From Lithospermum erythrorhizon (lineage: Eukaryota > Streptophyta > Magnoliopsida > Boraginales > Boraginaceae): 64,000 nt of DNA. This document shows, in pieces, positions 58,651 through 64,000 of the stretch (position 1 is its first letter; every line of letters starts with the position of its first letter). A model generated the notes under the pieces. That model had not been told where the DNA came from and searched no databases. It saw only the letters and a list, made by a program, of their open reading frames with translations. The translations under genes were made by a program, and so were the position numbers. Where the stretch lies: assembly GCA_019722365.1 (NCBI GenBank), contig JADFUC010001346.1, positions 868,001 to 932,000 of the forward strand, in the 5' to 3' direction.

Positions 58651-61600
58651 TGAAAGATGCGCCAGACAGTCGCGGCTTGACTACATACAGATAGAAAGTA
58701 TCAATGCGAATAAGAATTTTGTTATTCATGTTTATCGCCACCTCGTATCATAAATAACCCTTCACCCAAGACCGAACCTGACATTGTCAATATTTTTACT
58801 TTTTAAAGACAATCTTTTATTTTATTGTTTTGTGTCGAGTTAGTCGCAGTGTTGATAACTGGTTTGCTGATGACTCATAGTTCAAAATATACAATTACAC
58901 TTTTTTTACTTTTAGAAGTGAGACAATGCAAATTGTGTAATTAATTAATTAAATAGGAATCTAGATATATAAAAATAAGGGGCAATCGTCTAGCTGTTAC
59001 CGAAAACTCAATTTGGCATTTTGTGGCAAATAAATGATTTTTTTTCTCCGGTATTTACGTAATCGCTTGTTTAATTTCCCACTCCATTAGCGCATGATAA
59101 TACAATTACTGGCTTGATTATTACTACTAATCTACTATATAGAAGGAATATTTAATTTCTTAGCCATGTTAAATGATGTATACGTTGTCATCAATTATCA
59201 TCATTGACGGTTTGTTTCATTATTAATATAGATTATCTCCGTGTCTTTCTCTTTAATTTGTCTCCGCGGACTCACATAACAATTTCTCTATTATACACTG
59301 TCCTAGTCCCAAACATAAAATAAAATTGTTGGAGTATGATGTAAAATGATTAAGTAAAATTTAAGATTTTAATTGACACAAATATATTTTGAATAAAAAT
59401 TAATATATTGGTAGTAAATTATCTTTAAAATATTACTTTTTATTATACTTTTAATCAAATATTATAAAATATTTATTATAAAATATATTTTTAAAATTTA
59501 AAAGTAAACCATTATCAAAATACTCGAAGTAATTTTTTTTATAATAGAACTAAATTTATAACCAGTGGAGTTCATGCTCCATATTTTTTGTTTCTATACT
59601 TAATTTTATAGGCAATTCATAAACAATTTAGTGTGATCGGATGTCTTCTAGCCAATGGTGAATATTGTTCCTAAGAAATCTAAAATAAAGCCTTTTGGGT
59701 ATAATAAATCTTAGCCACAAAGTTATTGTAATGATTAAATAGTGATCAACTAGTGCTCAAACGTTGCTTTGTCAACATTGTGACAAGTTAGCAGACTGCA
59801 CACGTCACATATGTAATAAAATATTATGGAAGTTAAATTTTGGATAGTTAATTATTAAAAGCTTAAATAAATATCAAAGCCATTTACTAGAATCCACAAG
59901 ATTCTCTTAGACATTATATATAAGATGTATTAAGAAGTAATAACCACGTCACTCTTGAATTAGAAGTGAAATATTTTGAATACTAATCACTCAAATAGAC
60001 CTAAGTTCTCATAAATGAGGTTTTAATTTGTTACTTATTTAAACAAATATTATAAAATTACATTATTTTCAAATATATTTTATTAAACTTTTATACTAAT
60101 ACAATCAAATTTATTTCGACCATCAGAAAGGAATCCGCAGTTAGTTCGGAAGCCAATATCATCGTCTCAGATAAAAGGTTTTCCCGCACTGGGATCCAAA
60201 ACGATTGTTACTATTATCTAATTGGAAACATCAATGATCAATCAATCTAGACAATCAGCTCAAAATGTATTTGTAATAGTACTCTATTCGTTAAAATGCT
60301 TGGTTTAAATATGACTCGCGATGCATCGATTATAAGATTTCAAGTTGATGTGATATTGACAATGAATTTTATAAATTATGAGTTAGTGTATAAATATGAT
60401 GATAATTTATAAGATTTCTATCGCATCCTAAATTATAAGGAAGTTTTTTCTTTTTTAAAAATTTTAAAACACATTCTTATTTTGATTAAGACTATATATA
60501 ATGGTGGGTATTAAATCCCAAATAAGAAATAATGCCTATATTTACAGATTAATGCGAAATGAAACAAGTTGGTATTTGCGATTTAACGATTTCCAACTCT
60601 TGAAAAAATTCTCATGAGTATGGAAGTTTGTTTTTATGAGTAGAGAATAAGAGATATCCGTTTATATTTTTATCGACAGACGATTTTACTTATCTTAATT
60701 TTAGAACAATTATCATACAATGATTAATCTTTTACACTAAAAATAATTATACCAAAACTCATAACTTTTTGCACTCTATCATTAGACCTAAGGTTTAATT
60801 TGGATATAAAAAAATACACACATTTTCACTATATTAAGTATTTTTAAATTATTATTTTTTTATTTGGGAGAGAGAAAATTTAAATTAAACTAAATCATTA
60901 TAAAAGTAAGAGTTGAATTGTTGTTTAATTATTGGTGGAAGATGTGAAGTGTTGGGAAGTAAAAAAGTTAAGGTTTAATTCTTACACCATTGTGGATAGC
61001 GTAATATGTGAATTGTAAAATTGGAGAAAAAATTATGATATAAGAACAATTCAAACAATCATAAAAATATGTACAAAAATAAATCTCCCTAAGATTTTGA
61101 AATGGAGACATTGAAGGGAGTATATCATTATTACGTCCACCTCACAACTTTTGTATATAATCAACTAATATAGAAGACTTGGAATTTAATTGAGTAAGAG
61201 TATTATTTTGTCATCACCTTCAGTGAAGGAACAAGGGGGAATGGGAACACCAATCTCTTCCCTAGATTGAAAAAAAATTATAATATTATATATTTTTTTT
61301 AAAAATTATTTCATTTGCTCTCCTAATTTTTATATTTAGTAAAATTAAATATCGATTAATATTACTCATACTACTCATATTATCGATAAGATAATTAATA
61401 GTCCACTTATAACTCACAAATACAATGTATTCAAATAAGTTTTACCTAAATATACAAACTACTACTTTTTAACCAACAACACTCAAGACAATTCACAAAC
61501 AATCTGGCTTTAGTTCACCTAAATATAATAAACACCCATATAATTTTACAACTTTAATCAAATCTATTTCTTCAACTGCATTCTACTCTTTCCTTTACTT

Positions 61601-61901
61601 AATGGGTAATAATAATACATGGGAGACATTGAAAATCAACGAAGATCGATTCCCTTTCATTACGCCTGCCGCGATAATCACAGATCAATTCATTTACTGC
61701 GCTTCTATAAACGCGACACTTAACTTGTTGCTCACCTTAAGAATCAGATATTACTACTGTGGCTCTCATGATAATTTTGTTCTAAAATACTATATTATAC
61801 GAAAGATAAATACAAATTCATAATTCCGTGAATCTTAAAACAGATACTTCACATTATTTAAAAAATTATATATACAATATATAAATAAGGTAGCACTTAC
61901 A
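58651..61901. other. AT-rich intergenic DNA
   Basis: About 3.2 kb with no recognisable gene, RNA or element. Stops are frequent in all frames; the one longer plus-strand frame at 61602..61823 has no domain and overlaps nothing useful. Confidence 0.5.
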
Positions 61902-62431
61902 TCATAAATGAGAAATTCCACCGGTTCCACACGCTTCAAATTCACAACGTGAATTGACTTCCTTCACCTCACAGAATATCAATCGCATGATATCTCTAGC
62001 TACTTCCACAATTCTGCGAGGGGCCGAATCAAGAACTAATCTACGCGAAGAAAACAAGCGATTTGAACAAAAACCGAAAAAACCCAAAATTCGGGAGAAT
62101 TTCGCCAAAGCGGGGGTATGTCGTTAATCTAAGATGAATTTTAATTGTGATAAACACCAAATTCATACATCCCGATCCTCAAAATGATATAAATTAATTC
62201 AAACAACATAATTGCAATTACGACAACAGAGCACTTACAAATACGCCAAATAAGTCTATCACCATTCCTTTCACGGCCTCCTTTCAATCTCCAATTTGAG
62301 CACTTCAAATGTAATACTTGGGCTATCAAGACACCGCAGTATTTAATCCTATGATTGCTGGTTGCTAACACGGTTGATCGGGATTTAAAATCAAGAAGAC
62401 TTTCTTTACCCTTCCTCGATATTTTCGCCAT
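61902..62431 (-). CDS. Possible start of an unidentified spliced gene
   Basis: The ATG at 62431 lies in a strong plant context (ACCATGGCG). A frame of 64 codons (MAKISRKGKESLLDFKSRST, later LHLKCSNWRLKGG) runs to a consensus donor ATTT|GTAAGTGC at 62239/62238. A second coding-like stretch ends ...VEPVEFLIYD at another strong donor GAT|GTAAGTGC (61902/61901), but its 5' border was not resolved: the obvious acceptor near 62122 leads at once to a stop. No family recognised. It may be a pseudogene, or a gene whose later exons lie below 61.9 kb and were missed. Confidence 0.3.
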
Positions 62432-64000
62432 GGTAGAGGAATTGAGGAAGCTTTTCTTTTGTTTTCATTTCATGAAATAAAACTTATGAAGAAAACCTTA
62501 ATAAGTTTGCTTATATATGTCAAACCTAAAAGCCCAACCGAATAAGCACGAGCTGCACTGCTGTTTTAATTAACCGTTAAAGAAAATCAAACACTAACAA
62601 AGCTTGTTAATAAGAATTCAACAAGCTTACTAACGGAAATTAACTAACTATCTAATTAATTCAATTGACAATTGATTAATTCGGTTCATCCAATTTCTAT
62701 TTTACATTATCAATGCAAAATCCCACCAGAATATTCGTTGATTACAATCAACTCTCAATTAGCAACGTAGCTTAATTTCATACATGAAATATAATCCAAC
62801 GCCACTGTATGCGCTGTGACCTCTGCGCCGTATAATAGTAGTTGTATAATAATAATACCGACCAATTACTATTATTATAATGATTAATGAAAAGATCTAG
62901 CACCGCTCATAACCCTTAAATTATCATGAGAACCCAAACTAGTAATATACAATTACTAAGTAACACTAGTTCCAAAGAATCACATTTAACCAACCCGTAA
63001 ATGAACGATACACAATCGTCGCAACTAAAGATATCAAAAGCGAATCAATCTTCATCGATTTCCAACACTCCCACTTGCCCTCGACGATTACCATACAATT
63101 CCTTTATCGCTGATTCTCGAAATGTGATGTTAACTATGCTAGTTGGCCATGAACACCCACAACTTTTCTTTACTCGAGATGAATCGAATAAGATTTACGG
63201 CGCCCATAAACCAATCAAGCACTAACCGAGAGCCGAGATCTTCCCCTCAGATATCATGATTCGATAAATCCCTCCCAATATATCAACATCTATCGTTATA
63301 CTCACTGCAAGGACTAACATATGCCGTTACGATCCCCAAGCAGTCATAGTCAAACAGAGCTTATATAACACGTATAGTTATATATCGTAGTCTAAGAATC
63401 ATTTAACTCCAAAATTCTTCAAACAAATATCATAGACACAGATATACACATCTTCTATGAATCTACCAAGCCAGCCCCCACCATGTGACCGGCACCCCAC
63501 GGTATCGATCTAGCCTCAGCAGTTAACGTGATCAAACTCGATCACTAATCAAACACCACGTTATCGGCTCCATGCTCGTCGTCAGAACTATCAAGATTCG
63601 ACTGCTGCCTTGGCTATCCACAAGCCAGTCAAGAGTAATCAACACCATGTCGCCTCTGCAAAGATGACTCAACTCAGTGGATTTAACTTTTCACCATCGA
63701 AGATACAATACATTTATATTATATATTTCAACGGCCCGTGAAATAAATAACGGGTAACTATACGAACGAATCACGCATTCACATTAGTTAACAACGATTA
63801 AAACACAAAAGAACTTTTTGTTTTAATCAATCATTTGACTTATTCCGCAGTTAAATCTAACTAGCTCCCACTCGAATCTCGCCACGCTCGCTTCCTTCAT
63901 TAAGCTCGGGTGGAAAACCAAACTCGCTGAAATCACGTGGAAGATTCCAACCCGAGATGCACGCTTAAATCCACACGGATCCTTTAACCTTGACTTCTTA
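62432..64000. other. Unresolved repeat-like DNA, possibly copia LTR remnants
   Basis: From about 63060, ATTTCCAACACTCCCACTTG and at about 63863 ACTAGCTCCCACTCGAATC resemble phrases that recur in plant copia LTRs or leaders; this is from memory of such sequences. The GC-richer 63060-64000 differs from the spacer before it. A plus-strand frame at 63001..63225 spans this and is not considered a gene. The window end cuts any element. Confidence 0.3.

Noticed and set aside
1..64000. CRISPR array, operon or prokaryotic island
   Set aside because: No regularly spaced repeats, Shine-Dalgarno-led gene series or prokaryotic genes; all recognised genes are plant nuclear.

Overview
The window is nuclear DNA from a flowering plant, most likely a eudicot. 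It has low gene density, spliced genes with GT-AG introns, plant-specific protein families (AT-hook/PPC factors, single-finger QALGGH zinc fingers, STRUBBELIG-type receptors, DOXC-class 2-oxoglutarate oxygenases), very AT-rich spacers and many decayed plant transposons. I cannot name the species. No prokaryotic or organellar gene layout, CRISPR array or rRNA gene is visible.

Layout. 0-5.2 kb: two tandem minus-strand 2-oxoglutarate/Fe(II) dioxygenase genes with identical three-exon structure; both can be spliced into full-length proteins with all catalytic residues. 5.2-10.1 kb: AT-rich spacer with local duplications. 10.25-10.53 kb: one small intact plant protein gene of unknown function. 10.6-19.9 kb: spacer with a MITE, an LTR remnant, a decayed tRNA-Gln, a short CACTA-like element and unidentified repeat DNA. 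19.95-25.4 kb: a broken minus-strand Ty1/copia retrotransposon in which gag, integrase, reverse transcriptase and RNase H can be read in order, with a tRNA-Met-type primer binding site. 25.5-28.6 kb: a decayed hAT transposon. 28.6-30.9 kb: LTR-like remnants. 31.8-32.65 kb: an intact single-exon AHL gene. 36.2-41.06 kb: an LTR-bounded Ty3-type element with paired LTRs and a near-matching target duplication. 41.1-45.2 kb: an AT-rich repeat and a second hAT copy. 47.66-48.17 kb: an intact TAC1/SUPERMAN-like zinc-finger gene. 49.5-51 kb: more copies of the AT-rich repeat plus GC-rich hAT-like ends. 51.0-52.4 kb: a broken unidentified gene. 53.9-54.3 kb: a possible small membrane protein. 55.5-57.2 kb: a STRUBBELIG-family receptor ectodomain with no kinase, apparently a truncated pseudogene. 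57.6-64 kb: repeat remnants, AT-rich spacer and a possible start of another gene at 62.43 kb.

The genes form no pathway. The tandem dioxygenases are probably related specialised-metabolism or hormone-type enzymes; the AHL and zinc-finger genes are independent regulators. No clear new system was found. The most interesting items are the two hAT copies that share a recurring YACCACGC / GCGGTAAC subterminal motif, the kinase-less STRUBBELIG ectodomain, and the dated-looking Ty3 element. All family assignments rest on motifs read by eye, without database searches.
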